A stretch of DNA of 64,000 nucleotides from Chryseobacterium sp. (GCA_031277615.1 JAITMC010000028.1:32894-96893); one strand, 5' to 3'; positions 16,717 through 25,732 are shown, numbered from the stretch's first letter. Numbers and translations are program-made. The notes: generated from the letters alone by a model not told the origin.

Positions 16717-16755
16717 TAAGTGCTGCAGCCCAATCTGCAGCACTTATTTTTTTTA
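16717..16755 (+). terminator. Rho-independent terminator of clpB
   Basis: AAGTGCTGCAG (16719-16729) and CTGCAGCACTT (16735-16745) form a perfect 11-bp stem with a 5-base loop, followed by a run of T. Confidence 0.9.
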
Positions 16756-16835
16756 TACTTACTAATTTATCTAATCTATGTGAAATATTACTATCTTTAT
16801 CTTTCAAACAAATTACGAACTCAAACAAAATCAGT

Positions 16836-16988
16836 ATGAAAAAGTTAAAGAGAAACGAATTAAAGAAGATCAGTGGCGGAGCTGCTGCTGTTATTACAGA
16901 ATGTGATATCGATATGAACTGCCCTCCCGGACTTTGCTGCTCAACCGGAAATATCTGCAGGGATCCCAGAAGATATCCATGTATTTAA
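16836..16988 (+). CDS. Double-glycine-leader, cysteine-rich bacteriocin-like peptide
   Basis: This 50-codon gene starts at the ATG at 16836. The leader MKKLKRNELKKISGG ends in GG and has the LxxxELxxIxGG pattern of class II bacteriocin leaders cut by C39 peptidase-ABC exporters. I recall similar leaders on bacteriocin-like peptides of Chryseobacterium. The 35-residue core has six cysteines (residues 23, 29, 34, 35, 41, 49) with a central CPPGLCCS. The spacing C-x5-C-x4-CC-x5-C-x7-C is like disulfide-knotted mini-proteins. It has its own terminator and sits alone between clpB and an M43 protease. No exporter or immunity gene is adjacent. Activity is unknown. Confidence 0.8.
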   Translation: MKKLKRNELKKISGGAAAVITECDIDMNCPPGLCCSTGNICRDPRRYPCI

Positions 16989-16997
16989 TTAACGACA

Positions 16998-17027
16998 AAA
17001 CCAGAGATTTTTTCTCTGGTTTTTTTT
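16998..17027 (+). terminator. Terminator of the GG-leader peptide gene
   Basis: AAACCAGAGA (16998-17007) and TCTCTGGTTT (17013-17022) pair perfectly around a T-rich loop and are followed by more T. It starts 10 bases after the stop codon, so the peptide is probably a single-gene transcript. Confidence 0.9.
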
Positions 17028-17252
17028 ATTTCCGGAAAATCTTTTTTCATAACAAATTTCAATATAAGGTGATAAACTTTTGGTTTTTAACAAAAATTCA
17101 AAAATTTCTTAATTAAAAAAATATAATTATAGAAAATATTAAAATCAAAAAATTAAAAATAAAATAATAAATAATGTTAAAATATTAAATAATACTCAAT
17201 TAATATATATTTTAATTACATTTACATTACATAAACAACAAAATATCAATTC
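17028..17252. other. Very AT-rich gap upstream of the first M43 protease
   Basis: About 225 bases are almost pure A and T with no gene. TACATTTA near 17217 is a possible weak -7 box for the protease. Confidence 0.4.
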
Positions 17253-18254
17253 ATGAAAAAAGTCGCATTAGGAGTACTGATTACTCTTTTCGTATCATGT
17301 AATAATGATACAGAAAATTCCATCACCGAAAACCCAACCCAGGATCAACCCACAATACTTGCTAAAAACAGCGCCATCTGCGGATCGGATGTAGTGAGGC
17401 AAAAAATGCTTTCTGAAAACCCCGAAGCAGCGCAACGCTTAATGCAGATAGAAAACAATACCGCACAATTTATCGAACAAAAAAAGATGGGCAGAGTTCT
17501 CGCTGACGGTAGCGTGGAAATCCCAGTGATCTTCAATGTTTTGTACACCAATTCAACAAATAATGTATCCGATGCAAGAATCATCTCACAGATCGATGTC
17601 CTGAATAAAGCCTTTGCTTCAACTCATGCCAATGTTTCTAATATTCCTGCAGAGTTCCAGTCCGTAAATGCCGGTGACACCAAAATCAAATTCAGACTGG
17701 TAAAGACCAACAGAAAATCTACAACTATCTCTAACTGGGCCCCTGATGATAAAATGAAAAAATCTACAACCGGAGGAATTGATGCAACAGACCCTACCAA
17801 ATACCTAAACATCTGGGTTGTAAATTATATGCCATACTCAACCGGATATGTTCTGGGCTATGCAACCTTCCCTGAATCTGCCGGCCTTTGGAATGATGGC
17901 GTGGTAATGATGGATGAATATGTAGGAGAAGGAGGCCCTGTAGCCACCCATAACAAAGGAAGAGTAACGGTACATGAAGTAGGGCATTATCTGAACCTCA
18001 GACACATCTGGGGAGATGCCAACTGCGGAAACGACTTTGTAGACGACACACCACAACAGATCACTCTTCACAGAGGCGTTCCTTCCTATCCTAAAATGGA
18101 AACATGCGGCGGTAAATCCCGTTCTGTAATGTTTATGAATTACATGGATTATTCTGATGAAACTACTTTATTCATGTTTACCAAACAGCAAAACGACAGA
18201 ATGCAGGCTTCCGTATCCGCCAGCGGACCAAGAGCCGGATTGCGAATTTTATAA
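17253..18254 (+). CDS. M43-family (pappalysin/cytophagalysin-type) zinc metalloprotease lipoprotein
   Basis: The protein has 333 residues. The N-terminus is a lipoprotein signal with Cys at residue 16 (LFVSC), so it is probably anchored to the cell envelope. The zinc site is HEVGHYLNLRH near residue 240, the extended HExxHxxxxxH of metzincins, with the Met-turn in MNYMDYSD near 295. M43 enzymes cleave proteins outside the cell. It is the first and most divergent of three paralogues here. The others are at 21302 and 22706. Confidence 0.9.
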   Translation: MKKVALGVLITLFVSCNNDTENSITENPTQDQPTILAKNSAICGSDVVRQKMLSENPEAAQRLMQIENNTAQFIEQKKMGRVLADGSVEIPVIFNVLYTNSTNNVSDARIISQIDVLNKAFASTHANVSNIPAEFQSVNAGDTKIKFRLVKTNRKSTTISNWAPDDKMKKSTTGGIDATDPTKYLNIWVVNYMPYSTGYVLGYATFPESAGLWNDGVVMMDEYVGEGGPVATHNKGRVTVHEVGHYLNLRHIWGDANCGNDFVDDTPQQITLHRGVPSYPKMETCGGKSRSVMFMNYMDYSDETTLFMFTKQQNDRMQASVSASGPRAGLRIL

Positions 18255-18280
18255 ATACATTATCCTCTTTTAATATACAG

Positions 18281-18310
18281 AGTCCCCAAGTCATTTGGGG
18301 ACTTATTTAT
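18281..18310 (+). terminator. Terminator after the first M43 protease
   Basis: AGTCCCCAA (18281-18289) and TTGGGGACT (18295-18303) form a 9-bp stem followed by a T-rich stretch. Confidence 0.85.
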
Positions 18311-18427
18311 TTTTAATTGGGACAATCCGTAAAAACCCGGTAAATAAACCGGGAAAAACACAGGTAATTCCGTTGTATTTTTACGAAATTTGCACTAACA
18401 ACTAACATTTTACTATAAAACTACCTT

Positions 18428-18961
18428 ATGAAAACAAAAACTACTTTAGGAAGCTTAGCGATGGAGGCTAATGAAAGCAATACCATCCCATCAGAGCTTA
18501 TTCAAAAGCTTGTTGACAACTACCGTAAAAATCAGATGACTGCCGCCAATAAAGAACTGGGTATCACCGATTCACATTCCATCTGGTTTGATCTGCCGAG
18601 GCTGAAAAGCTTTATTGCCGCTGTAGAAAATGAGGCCAGAAATATCAATCCCGACGTTACGGATGAAGATCTTGGTATCCGGTTTTATTACGCTGCTTAT
18701 CCTAAAACACAAGACTGGGGCATTATGGAAAACCATCCGGTAGATAAGGAATATGCACAAAAACATACACTGGTTATGATTCCCACACTGAAAAGAGCTG
18801 ACGAGAACGGAGAAATGCTGGATTTTGATTTTGAAGAAACTTCGGGTGAAGCAGACGGAGAAGCCTCAAGATCACAAAGCCCGACAACCCTGAAAGTAAC
18901 TTTTGCCGGGAATCATGGAACATTGGCCCCGCCATCCAATACCAAAGCACAGAGTTTTTAA
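18428..18961 (+). CDS. Soluble protein of unknown function, first gene of a two-component operon
   Basis: The protein has 177 residues with no signal peptide or membrane segment. A central conserved-looking part (residues about 50-120) includes IWFDLPRLKSFIAAVENEA, then LGIRFYYAAYP and HTLVMIPTLK. The C-terminal 45 residues are acidic and then Ser/Thr/Pro-rich, probably unfolded. I do not recognise a named domain. It lies 29 bases before a membrane-protein gene and then a histidine kinase and response regulator on the same strand, so it is probably co-expressed with them and may be a sensing or effector partner. This is inferred from position only. Confidence 0.7.
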   Translation: MKTKTTLGSLAMEANESNTIPSELIQKLVDNYRKNQMTAANKELGITDSHSIWFDLPRLKSFIAAVENEARNINPDVTDEDLGIRFYYAAYPKTQDWGIMENHPVDKEYAQKHTLVMIPTLKRADENGEMLDFDFEETSGEADGEASRSQSPTTLKVTFAGNHGTLAPPSNTKAQSF

Positions 18962-18990
18962 TTCAATCAAATTATTCCACCAGCCACCAC

Positions 18991-19641
18991 ATGACTGATT
19001 TTCAGAAAGTACTTCAGGAGTCTTTAATCTGGACAGAAGGATTTGCCGCCGTTATTTCTCTTCTTTACTTCACCCGTGAAAAAGAGAGTACATGGAAATA
19101 CTTCTCTCTATATCTTGTTTTGATGTTTCTCTGTGAAGCGATGGGGAAATGGGGACATCTCCTGCTCTCCTACGACAAGCCCAAGTTCTTCAATTATTTT
19201 GTGATTCCTGTAGAGTTTCTGTTTTTCTACTGGCTCTATGCAGCAAAATCTTTTGGGAAACCAAGGCTGTTTTATATGCTGTCGTTCCTGTACTTACTTT
19301 CTTTTTTACCCAGTGAGTTTTTCTTCACCAGTAAAAAAATAATTTTTTCCTTCAATTACACCTTCGGGTGTCTTATCCTGATGATCCTGGTGGTGATGGA
19401 ATATTATAAACAGATCAACTCTTCCGAGATCCTGAACTTCAGCAGAAATAAAATGTTCTACATCAACCTGGGAGTTACCTTATTTTATATCGGAACTCTT
19501 CCGTTCTGGACCTTTTTCAGTCTTCTGAGCGAGTACACCGAACTGTGGAATCTTTATTTTAACTACTTCCTGATTACAGGAATCATCATGTATCTTTTAT
19601 TCTCAATTTCATTCATATGGGGAAAACAGAGCTCATCATAA
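18991..19641 (+). CDS. Seven-helix integral membrane protein upstream of a histidine kinase
   Basis: The protein has 216 residues, almost all hydrophobic. About seven transmembrane segments can be seen (near 12-30, 38-55, 70-90, 93-113, 116-137, 149-172, 184-208). No enzymatic motif is visible. Its end overlaps the histidine-kinase start by 25 bases, which argues for tight translational coupling. A plausible role is as the membrane sensor for a kinase that has only one membrane helix and no sensor domain of its own. That is inference, and other functions are possible. Confidence 0.75.
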   Translation: MTDFQKVLQESLIWTEGFAAVISLLYFTREKESTWKYFSLYLVLMFLCEAMGKWGHLLLSYDKPKFFNYFVIPVEFLFFYWLYAAKSFGKPRLFYMLSFLYLLSFLPSEFFFTSKKIIFSFNYTFGCLILMILVVMEYYKQINSSEILNFSRNKMFYINLGVTLFYIGTLPFWTFFSLLSEYTELWNLYFNYFLITGIIMYLLFSISFIWGKQSSS

Positions 19642-20396
19642 CAATCATTATTTTCAATATTTTCTTCGTGCTGTTTGTAGCTGCCGTGATGGTATACATC
19701 AGAAAATACAAACAGCGCAAAAGGGAATATATGAATGAAATTGAGGTGAAAAATGAGATTCACAAGCGTGAACTTCTCGCCACCCAGCTTGAAATCCAGC
19801 AGGCTACCATGCAGCAGATCGGCCGTGAACTTCATGATAATATAGGACAGAAACTCACGCTTGTCAGTCTGTATACGCAACAGCTTCTGTACGAAAATAA
19901 GGTACCGGAAGTAAGCGAAAGGATCGACCAGGTTTCTCAGATCATCAATCAGTCACTGCAGGATCTCAGAAGTCTTTCAAAAACACTGACTGATGATAAC
20001 ATCAACCAAAAGGAAATTGTAACTTTGATTCAGGAAGAAGTAGACAATACCAATGCTTTTAAAAGATGCCATATTACTTTTGAGCACAATTTTAATCAGC
20101 TTGATCTCGGTTTTGTCCACAAAAATGTACTTCTTAGAATTACGCAGGAATTTATTCAGAACAGTATAAAACATGCCAACTGTCAGAACATTTTCATCCG
20201 TCTGAATACCTCTGAAGATAACCTGTGGGAATTAAGCCTTAAAGATGACGGTATAGGGTTTGACAGTACCCGGACCTCATCCAACGGTATCGGTCTGACC
20301 AATATGAAAAACAGAGCTGCTATTATAGGTGCCGATTTCAGATTTGAAAGTAAAGAGAATTCCGGAACCTCGCTCAACCTTATTTTAAAGAAATAA
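19617..20396 (+). CDS. NarX/LytS-like sensor histidine kinase (HisKA_3 type)
   Basis: The protein has 259 residues. One transmembrane helix (residues 6-28) leads to a coiled linker and the HisKA_3 dimerisation region with the phospho-accepting His73 in GRELHDNIGQKL. The ATP-binding domain has FIQNSIKHA, DDGIGFD and NGIGLTNMKNRA. With no extracellular domain it must take its signal from a partner or the membrane. The next gene, two bases downstream, is its regulator. Confidence 0.93.
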   Translation: MGKTELIITIIIFNIFFVLFVAAVMVYIRKYKQRKREYMNEIEVKNEIHKRELLATQLEIQQATMQQIGRELHDNIGQKLTLVSLYTQQLLYENKVPEVSERIDQVSQIINQSLQDLRSLSKTLTDDNINQKEIVTLIQEEVDNTNAFKRCHITFEHNFNQLDLGFVHKNVLLRITQEFIQNSIKHANCQNIFIRLNTSEDNLWELSLKDDGIGFDSTRTSSNGIGLTNMKNRAAIIGADFRFESKENSGTSLNLILKK

Positions 20397-20398
20397 TC

Positions 20399-21040
20399 AT
20401 GAAAAAAACAATAGTAATCGTTGACGACCACGTTCTTATTGCGAAAGCGCTGGAAGGAATCATTGGCAACTTCAGGGAGTTTGAAGTCATATATGGATGT
20501 GAAAACGGGAAAGACCTTATTCAGAAACTGGAAAGCAACAGCAAGGTTCCGGATATCATTCTTTTAGACATCAGCATGCCGATCATGGACGGCTTTGAAA
20601 CCGCTGCTTGGCTTACCGAAAACCATCCCGACATCAAGGTAATGGCATTAAGCATGCAGGGTGACGACAACAGTGTGATTAAAATGATCCGAAACGGAGC
20701 CAAAGGATATTTACTGAAAAATACCCATCCTAAAGATCTGGAAACAGCACTCACCAAGCTGAACAGCGATGGTTTTTTCTATCCGGAATGGGCTTCAAAG
20801 ATTATTTTTTCCAATATGGGCAAAGAAAAAGAAGCGGAAAACTCGGTAAGGATTTCAGACCGTGAAAAGGAATTTCTGAAATATACCGTCACTGAGCTCA
20901 GTTATAAAGAAATTGCAGATAAAATGTGCTGCAGTCCGAGAACGGTAGAAAGCTACCGCGATCAGCTGTGTGACAAACTGGAATTGAAAACCAGAGTAGG
21001 CCTTGCTGTTTTTGCTATTAAAAACGGCTTTGCCAATTAA
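20399..21040 (+). CDS. NarL/FixJ-type response regulator
   Basis: The protein has 213 residues. The receiver domain has the acidic pair D9-D10, the phospho-acceptor Asp57 in LLDISMP and the conserved Lys near 109. The C-terminal LuxR-type helix-turn-helix has YKEIADKMCCSPRTVESYRD near residues 175-194. It is the cognate partner of the kinase just upstream. Targets are unknown. The nearest genes are the M43 proteases on both sides, but I see no operator to link them. Confidence 0.93.
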   Translation: MKKTIVIVDDHVLIAKALEGIIGNFREFEVIYGCENGKDLIQKLESNSKVPDIILLDISMPIMDGFETAAWLTENHPDIKVMALSMQGDDNSVIKMIRNGAKGYLLKNTHPKDLETALTKLNSDGFFYPEWASKIIFSNMGKEKEAENSVRISDREKEFLKYTVTELSYKEIADKMCCSPRTVESYRDQLCDKLELKTRVGLAVFAIKNGFAN

Positions 21041-21301
21041 CTATAAAAAATAAAATTCGGAAAAATTTACTCATTTTTTTATCACATCAACTATATTTCA
21101 CTATATAAAGATAAATTTTAAATGAAAATATTTTGTTATGACTATTGAAAATATATTATAATCAATAAAATATACAAATACTTAAATAAACATCAATAAA
21201 CAAAGCAATATTATGCAACATATATAAATAAATGTAAATTTATTTTGCATATTAATTTTTAATAATATAATTTAGCTGAACCAACCATCTAAAAATATAT
21301 T
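21041..21301. other. Very AT-rich gap before the second M43 protease
   Basis: There is no gene. The sequence TTATTTTGCAT near 21239 could hold a -7 box. AATATATT stands directly before the ATG and is also present before the third protease gene. Confidence 0.4.
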
Positions 21302-22300
21302 ATGAAAAAAGTTCTTATAGGAGCCGGAATATTCTTTCTGGCCTCCTGCAGCAGCGACATGAATTCAACGAGTGAATCTCCGGAGGCGGAGGCTCCGGCC
21401 ACGCAGACTGCCAGTAAAAGAGTATGCCCTTCCGATCTGATGAGAGAGGAAATTTTAAGCAGAGATCCCGAAGCACGTGCAAGAGTTAACGCTATTGAAA
21501 AGTACACAGAAAACCGTATTAATGAAATTAAGGTAGGCAAAGTACTAGCCGACGGCACCGTGGAAATCCCTGTTGTTTTCAATGTAGTGTATAAAACAAC
21601 TGCTGAAAATGTTTCCGATGCAAGACTGCAGTCTCAGATTGATGTCCTGAACAGAGATTACGGAGGCACCAACTCCGATGTTAACAATACTCCAGCAGAA
21701 TTTGCTTCAGTAAAAGCCGGAGACACTAAGATCCGTTTCAGACTTGCTAAAACAGTAAGAAAACAAAGTAATACAACTCTTTGGGATCCGGATCAGAATA
21801 AAATGAAAGCAGCGAGCACAGGGATCGCAGCCACCTCCCCCGACAACTATCTTAATATATGGATCGTTAATAAAATGACTGACGGCACACTTGGCTACGC
21901 TTACTATCCGGGAACCATCACTTCATCTCTGGATGGTGTGGTAATTGCAGCTCCTTATATCGGAACCGGCTCAGGAACTTCTGCTCCTTTTAATCTGGGC
22001 AGAACCGCTACTCACGAAGTGGGACATTACCTGAATCTTCCACATCTTTGGGGATCTACCAATGCAGGCTGTCAGACCGATTATTCCAACGATACTCCTC
22101 TTTCCCCAGGCCCGAACTTCGGTGTTCCGTCCTATCCACTTAACCGCTCATGCGGCGGGGTAAGCCGCTCTCAAATGTTCATGAATTATATGGATTATTC
22201 TGATGATGTATCTCTGTATATGTTCACCACCAACCAAAAACAGAGAATGCAGGCTGTTGTGGCTGCTTCGGGGCCAAGATCGGGATTAAGACTGTATTAA
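21302..22300 (+). CDS. M43-family zinc metalloprotease lipoprotein (second copy)
   Basis: The protein has 332 residues. The lipoprotein signal ends in FLASC (Cys16), followed by a Ser/Glu/Pro linker. The zinc motif is HEVGHYLNLPH and the Met-turn is MNYMDYSD. It is clearly closest to the copy at 22706. Their first 68 coding bases are identical, including silent positions, while later parts differ at many silent sites. This points to recent recombination over the signal region. Probably envelope-attached and proteolytic. Substrate unknown. Confidence 0.9.
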   Translation: MKKVLIGAGIFFLASCSSDMNSTSESPEAEAPATQTASKRVCPSDLMREEILSRDPEARARVNAIEKYTENRINEIKVGKVLADGTVEIPVVFNVVYKTTAENVSDARLQSQIDVLNRDYGGTNSDVNNTPAEFASVKAGDTKIRFRLAKTVRKQSNTTLWDPDQNKMKAASTGIAATSPDNYLNIWIVNKMTDGTLGYAYYPGTITSSLDGVVIAAPYIGTGSGTSAPFNLGRTATHEVGHYLNLPHLWGSTNAGCQTDYSNDTPLSPGPNFGVPSYPLNRSCGGVSRSQMFMNYMDYSDDVSLYMFTTNQKQRMQAVVAASGPRSGLRLY

Positions 22301-22367
22301 ACATTACAGTAGATCAAAAGAATTCACTTCTTGCTCTCCACACAAAAGTTTAAACAATTTTTTTATA

Positions 22368-22405
22368 AGAAAGGGTTCTGTACTGCACAGAACCCTTTCT
22401 CTTTT
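22368..22405 (+). terminator. Strong terminator after the second M43 protease
   Basis: AGAAAGGGTTCTGT (22368-22381) and ACAGAACCCTTTCT (22387-22400) form a perfect 14-bp stem with a 5-base loop, then CTTTT. Confidence 0.92.
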
Positions 22406-22705
22406 ACCTTAATTTTATCTTTCACCTGGAGTGGCAAAGCCATTCAAATCGCATGCAATTATACAGACTAATATCCAGATCAAAAACTAAATTGCCAAGA
22501 ACCATTTAATAATATAATATTAATCAGAGTAACTTCTTTAATTACAATTAAAAAATTAATCAAAAACAAGAAAATAAAATATTTATTAAATAAAACTCAT
22601 ATAAAAAATCAAAATATAGAGAAAAATATAACAAATATCAATTTTCACTTGTATTTTGATTTTCCACCCTATAATTTCGTCTTCCTAATCACATACCAAT
22701 ATATT
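22406..22705. other. AT-rich gap between the second and third M43 proteases
   Basis: About 300 bases without a gene. CTTGTATTTTGATT near 22650 is a possible promoter region for the third protease. Confidence 0.4.
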
Positions 22706-23701
22706 ATGAAAAAAGTTCTTATAGGAGCCGGAATATTCTTTCTGGCCTCCTGCAGCAGCGACATGAATTCAACAAACGAATCTCCGGAAGCAGAAGCCCC
22801 AGTCACTCAGACCGCCAATAAAAGAGTATGTCCTTCGGATCTGATGAGGGAGAAAATTTTAAGCAAAAATCCTGAAGCACGGGCAAGGGTAAATGCTATT
22901 GAAAAAAATACAGCAGACTATATCAATAATATAAAGCTGGGCAAAGTATTAGCCGATGGCACCGTGGAAATCCCTGTTGTGTTTAATGTAATATACAAAA
23001 CAACCACTGAAAATGTTTCTGATGCAAGACTTCAATCTCAAATTGATGTCCTGAACAAAGATTTTGGAGGAACCAATTCAGATGTCAATAATACTCCTGC
23101 GGAATTTGCATCTGTAAAAGCAGGTGATACAAAGATCCGCTTCAGACTGGCAAAAGTGAACAGAAAGCAGAGCAACACTACCCAATGGAATCCTGATTAT
23201 GAATACATGAAATCTGCAACAAAGGGCATTGTTGCCACTTCCCCTGAAAATTATCTGAATATATGGGTTGTCAATAAAATGAGCGGAGGTACTCTTGGAT
23301 ATGCCTATTACCCGGGGACTGCCCCCAATCCATCATGGGACGGAGTTGTCATTGCAGCACCTTATATAGGAACAGGCTCAGGAACAGAATATCCTTTCAA
23401 TCTAGGCAGAACAGCCACTCATGAAGTGGGACATTACCTGAATCTCCCACATCTTTGGGGAAATTATGGATGCGAAACAGATTTTTCTGATGACACTCCA
23501 CTTTCGCCGGGACCTAATTCAGGTGTTCCGTCTTACCCTCTTTACCGTGCATGTGGCGGCGTAAGTCGTTCTCAGATTTTTATGAATTATATGGATTATT
23601 CTGATGACAGATCTCTGTATATGTTTACGCAGAACCAAAAGCAGAGAATGCAGGCGGTGGTAGCAGCATCCGGGCCGAGAGCGGGCTTAAGAATTAATTA
23701 A
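22706..23701 (+). CDS. M43-family zinc metalloprotease lipoprotein (third copy)
   Basis: The ATG at 22706 (MKKVLIGAG) matches the start of the second copy exactly, so the 19 open codons before it are not used. The protein has 331 residues with FLASC lipobox, HEVGHYLNLPH zinc site and MNYMDYSD Met-turn. It ends in GPRAGLRIN, like the other two. A terminator shared with the convergent M1 peptidase follows. Confidence 0.9.
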   Translation: MKKVLIGAGIFFLASCSSDMNSTNESPEAEAPVTQTANKRVCPSDLMREKILSKNPEARARVNAIEKNTADYINNIKLGKVLADGTVEIPVVFNVIYKTTTENVSDARLQSQIDVLNKDFGGTNSDVNNTPAEFASVKAGDTKIRFRLAKVNRKQSNTTQWNPDYEYMKSATKGIVATSPENYLNIWVVNKMSGGTLGYAYYPGTAPNPSWDGVVIAAPYIGTGSGTEYPFNLGRTATHEVGHYLNLPHLWGNYGCETDFSDDTPLSPGPNSGVPSYPLYRACGGVSRSQIFMNYMDYSDDRSLYMFTQNQKQRMQAVVAASGPRAGLRIN

Positions 23702-23721
23702 TATCACTAATTTTCCAATAA

Positions 23722-23750
23722 AAAAGCCTGAATTTATCGTTCAGGCTTTT
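23722..23750. terminator. Bidirectional terminator between the third M43 protease and the M1 peptidase
   Basis: AAAAGCCTGAA (23722-23732) pairs with TTCAGGCTTTT (23740-23750). A and T runs flank both sides of the 11-bp stem, so it can serve both convergent genes. Confidence 0.88.
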
Positions 23751-23753
23751 AAT

Positions 23754-25616
23754 TTATAAAGATTTTGTATTGTTTTCAGGGGTGTAATCCATAAAGAGAT
23801 CACCGTCTAAAGTAACCGATTTCACTTTCTTTTTAATAGGAACCGTAAGCTCTGCCTGTTTTTGATTTTTCTCCCATAAAGCCGGTGAGAAATGAAGTTT
23901 CTCAACACTTCCGTCTTCATAATTAAGAACAGCATCAAAAGGAATGGCAAAACCGCCTACGTTATCTACATTAATGGTAAGGAGGTCGTTAAGTTGCGTG
24001 GTACCTGCAATTTTCAGATCAATATAATGATTGGTATAAAACCAGTTATTAAAGAACCAGTTTAAATTTTTACCGGAACCTGTACTCATGGAATTGAAAT
24101 AATCCCACGGAACCGGATGCTTCCCACTCCAGTTATTCATATAATGATGTAAAGCCTTTTTGAAAAGCTCATCACCGAGATAGTCTTTCAGGGCAAGATA
24201 AGAAAGGGATGCCTTTACGTATGAATTATTACCATAACCGGCACCGCTTACCTGCGTACTCATACTGATGATAGGCTGATCCTGTTCTGCGGATGGATCA
24301 TTGATCCATTTTTTTACTCTGAAGTTTTTATAAAACTCCTTTGCCGCTGCTTCACCATTTTCATCAATACCGATCAGGTATTCCAGGGTGGTAGCCCAAC
24401 CTTCATCCATAAAAGCGTAACGCGTTTCGTTGATGCCCATATAGAAAGGGAAATACGTATGCGCAATTTCGTGATCTGCCGTCAGTCTTGCATCCTGAAA
24501 ATTATCAGGAATACTGCTGTCATTGATCATCATTGGATATTCCATATCGGCATACCCCTGAATGGCAGTCATTACGTTATAGGGATATTCCACTCCCGGC
24601 CAGTTTTTGGAGAACCAATCAAGACTATAGCGCATCCAGCCGACATACTGTTCAAAGTCTTTGGCTCCGGATTTGTATCCCGCCTGAACACTGGCCCTCT
24701 TGGTTTTCAGCTGTACACTTGCCGCATCCCAAACGTAATGGTTGCTTAAGGCAAAACAGAAATCGGTGATATGACTGGCTTTAAATTTCCAGACATTCCA
24801 TTTATTGGCTTTGGTTACTTTTCCGGATCTCATTTCCTGCTCGGAAGCAATCCGGATTACTTTATCGCTTTTGAGGGAAGCTTTATATCTTTTTAAATAT
24901 TCAGGCTGAAGGACCGCATCCGGATTCAGGAAATCTCCGGTCGCCCAAACCACGTAATTTTTAGGCGCTGTAATCGTGAAACTGTAATCGTTGAAATCAT
25001 TATAAAACTCCTGTCTGTCGGAATGAGGCAGCATATCCCAGCCGTTGTAATCATCATACACAGAAATCCTCGGGAAAGAATACGCCACATAAAAGGTTTC
25101 AGGGTCAATCTGCCCTTCCCTTCCGCTCTGTGCGGAAAGCGGATATTCCCACTCAATCTTCACTTCTGCTTTGGCTCCTGCTTTAAGCGCAGTATTCAGT
25201 TTTACTTTTTCAACTGTTCCCCAATCGTCACTGTCGATATTATATTTTTCACCATTCACGATGAAAGATTTGATATGAAGTCCTGAGGATAAAAAATCTT
25301 TTGATACAAAACCGGACCTTGGAGACTGGGGCTTATGAAGATTGTTCACAAATCTTATCGCCAGTTCGTTCAGCTGATCAGGGCTGTTGTTACTGTATAC
25401 AATCGTTTCTTTTCCTGAAACTGTTTTTGTAGCGGCATCCACCTTCACGTCCACATTATACACTCCTTTATTCTGCCAGTAATTTTTACCGGGAGCTCCG
25501 GAAATATCCCGGGTTCCTTTTTCATAAGCCTTCTTAATGTTTCTCGGCATATACAATTCCTGAGCAGAGTACTGCATTGAAGCTATAACAGTGAGGGCAA
25601 AAAGAAATCGTTTCAT
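23754..25616 (-). CDS. M1-family zinc metallopeptidase, secreted
   Basis: The protein has 620 residues with a signal peptide ending in YSAQ. The gluzincin site is HEIAHTYFPF near residue 384, followed by the third zinc ligand in MDEGWAT (Glu) about 19 residues later. The exopeptidase motif is less canonical than GAMEN (YADMEYPMM). M1 enzymes trim N-terminal amino acids. A signal peptide places this one in the periplasm or outside. A distant paralogue is at 31091. Confidence 0.9.
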   Translation of the reverse strand: MKRFLFALTVIASMQYSAQELYMPRNIKKAYEKGTRDISGAPGKNYWQNKGVYNVDVKVDAATKTVSGKETIVYSNNSPDQLNELAIRFVNNLHKPQSPRSGFVSKDFLSSGLHIKSFIVNGEKYNIDSDDWGTVEKVKLNTALKAGAKAEVKIEWEYPLSAQSGREGQIDPETFYVAYSFPRISVYDDYNGWDMLPHSDRQEFYNDFNDYSFTITAPKNYVVWATGDFLNPDAVLQPEYLKRYKASLKSDKVIRIASEQEMRSGKVTKANKWNVWKFKASHITDFCFALSNHYVWDAASVQLKTKRASVQAGYKSGAKDFEQYVGWMRYSLDWFSKNWPGVEYPYNVMTAIQGYADMEYPMMINDSSIPDNFQDARLTADHEIAHTYFPFYMGINETRYAFMDEGWATTLEYLIGIDENGEAAAKEFYKNFRVKKWINDPSAEQDQPIISMSTQVSGAGYGNNSYVKASLSYLALKDYLGDELFKKALHHYMNNWSGKHPVPWDYFNSMSTGSGKNLNWFFNNWFYTNHYIDLKIAGTTQLNDLLTINVDNVGGFAIPFDAVLNYEDGSVEKLHFSPALWEKNQKQAELTVPIKKKVKSVTLDGDLFMDYTPENNTKSL

Positions 25617-25732
25617 ATCTCCAATTTTTAAAAATTGGTATCAAAATTAGCGAAAATGTAAACACCGATCACTAATTTTAATTTTTCTTTGTCATAATGT
25701 TTTATGGTTATTAGTTTTTACCCCAAAACAAT

